From JBLHLB01 sp047618505 (GTDB taxonomy: Bacteria > Planctomycetota > UBA1135 > GCA-002686595): 7,247 nucleotides of DNA. Below the pieces are notes generated by a model. It was given only the letters and a program-made list of their open reading frames with translations. It searched no databases and had not been told where the DNA came from. Within the stretch, counting starts at the first letter, position 1. Every line of letters starts with the position of its first letter. Location of the stretch: NCBI GenBank assembly GCA_047618505.1, contig JBLHLB010000209.1:1-7247 (forward strand). The letters are read 5' to 3'. Of this stretch, positions 6,742-7,247 are shown one piece after another. The position numbers and the translations under genes were made by a program.

Positions 6742-7247
6742 CTAGCGGCGGATTCCGGAGCCCTGCCGTAGCAGTTCTTCGAGCTTGGCCGTGAACTCGT
6801 CCCGTGCCTTCAGGGGACCATCGGCGGGGTAGCGATTGGGGATTTCGACCCTGCGCGAGAGGGCAATGGCAGCTTCCGTGCGTGACCAGGTCGATCGGTC
6901 GGTGCTGTTGAAGTCCAGTTCCACTCCCGCACCATCTGGCGTTCCGATGCGTAAGACTTGAAGCAGGAATGGTGTGACTTCATCGCGGCCATGGAGCAGA
7001 GCTGCCGCAGCGCACGCTACCCGCACCTCCAAGTCTGGGTGCGGAATGGGTCCTGCCCCGAGCACCGTGAGTCGACCGACTGCCCAGTCGGCACCGGGCA
7101 TGCGTTCGAGGGCGCCGGCTGCAACGACATCGGCGGCGTCCTGGTTGCGTCCAGGATGAATGACGCGCCGTTCAAGACGACGCAGGAGGATTTCCCCGGC
7201 GTCGCGATTGGAAGAACGCCCGAGGAGCACGGCCGCTCGCACGGCCC
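6742..7247 (-). CDS. Alpha-helical repeat protein, HEAT-like; N-terminus outside window
   Basis: This is the C-terminal 167 or so residues of a protein whose start lies beyond the window; the frame is open to the edge. A GTG at 7242 is internal rather than a start, because the first visible residues (AVRAAVLLGRSSN) already read as the middle of a repeat. The sequence is rich in Ala, Leu and Arg. It shows repeated amphipathic helices such as VRAAVLLG, AADVVAAGALERM, EVRVACAAAALLHG and RTEAAIALSRRV, with D/E-R-A-type turns typical of HEAT or PBS-lyase-like repeats. Such repeats usually act as protein-binding scaffolds. The end is basic (GSGIRR) and ends in TAG. A gap of 144 bp with a possible terminator separates it from the operon, so functional linkage is uncertain. 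Confidence 0.7.
   Translation of the reverse strand, partial: AVRAAVLLGRSSNRDAGEILLRRLERRVIHPGRNQDAADVVAAGALERMPGADWAVGRLTVLGAGPIPHPDLEVRVACAAAALLHGRDEVTPFLLQVLRIGTPDGAGVELDFNSTDRSTWSRTEAAIALSRRVEIPNRYPADGPLKARDEFTAKLEELLRQGSGIRR

Overview
The window looks like part of a chromosome from a GC-rich, Gram-negative-type environmental bacterium. Two paralogous Gfo/Idh/MocA oxidoreductases with twin-arginine (Tat) signals, a HEAT-like helical protein and a secreted carbohydrate-active-like protein together resemble Planctomycetota, with Verrucomicrobiota or Acidobacteriota as alternatives. This is inferred from gene style only; the window holds no rRNA or other marker gene. All convincing genes lie on the minus strand, so transcription runs from high to low coordinates. 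I found no tRNA, rRNA, CRISPR array, insertion sequence or phage gene.

Layout in the direction of transcription. (1) 7247-6742: the C-terminal part of an alpha-helical, HEAT-like protein that enters from outside the window. (2) 6741-6598: a short gap with a weak terminator-like hairpin and a good ribosome binding site for the next gene. (3) 6597-2239: four closely packed or overlapping genes that read as one operon. They encode a Tat/lipobox Gfo/Idh/MocA oxidoreductase, an ApbE-type FAD:protein FMN transferase, a second Tat-exported Gfo/Idh/MocA protein whose usual catalytic lysine is alanine, and a four-helix membrane protein with one CxxCH haem-attachment motif. (4) 2238-1870: a gene-free stretch of about 370 bp with a strong terminator-like hairpin just after the operon, followed by a leader-like region with several potential hairpins. 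(5) 1869-1: a secreted protein of at least 623 residues that runs off the window. Its N-terminal half looks beta-rich and its C-terminal half helical, as in some polysaccharide lyases and hydrolases.

The operon combines proteins that bind nicotinamide (two exported sugar-type dehydrogenase folds), flavin (ApbE) and haem (the membrane protein). The most interesting reading is an envelope redox module in which an exported Gfo/Idh protein acts on a sugar-like compound and electrons pass through a membrane haem protein or a flavinylated partner. That reading is inference. The overlaps and motifs are directly visible; the joint function is not established.
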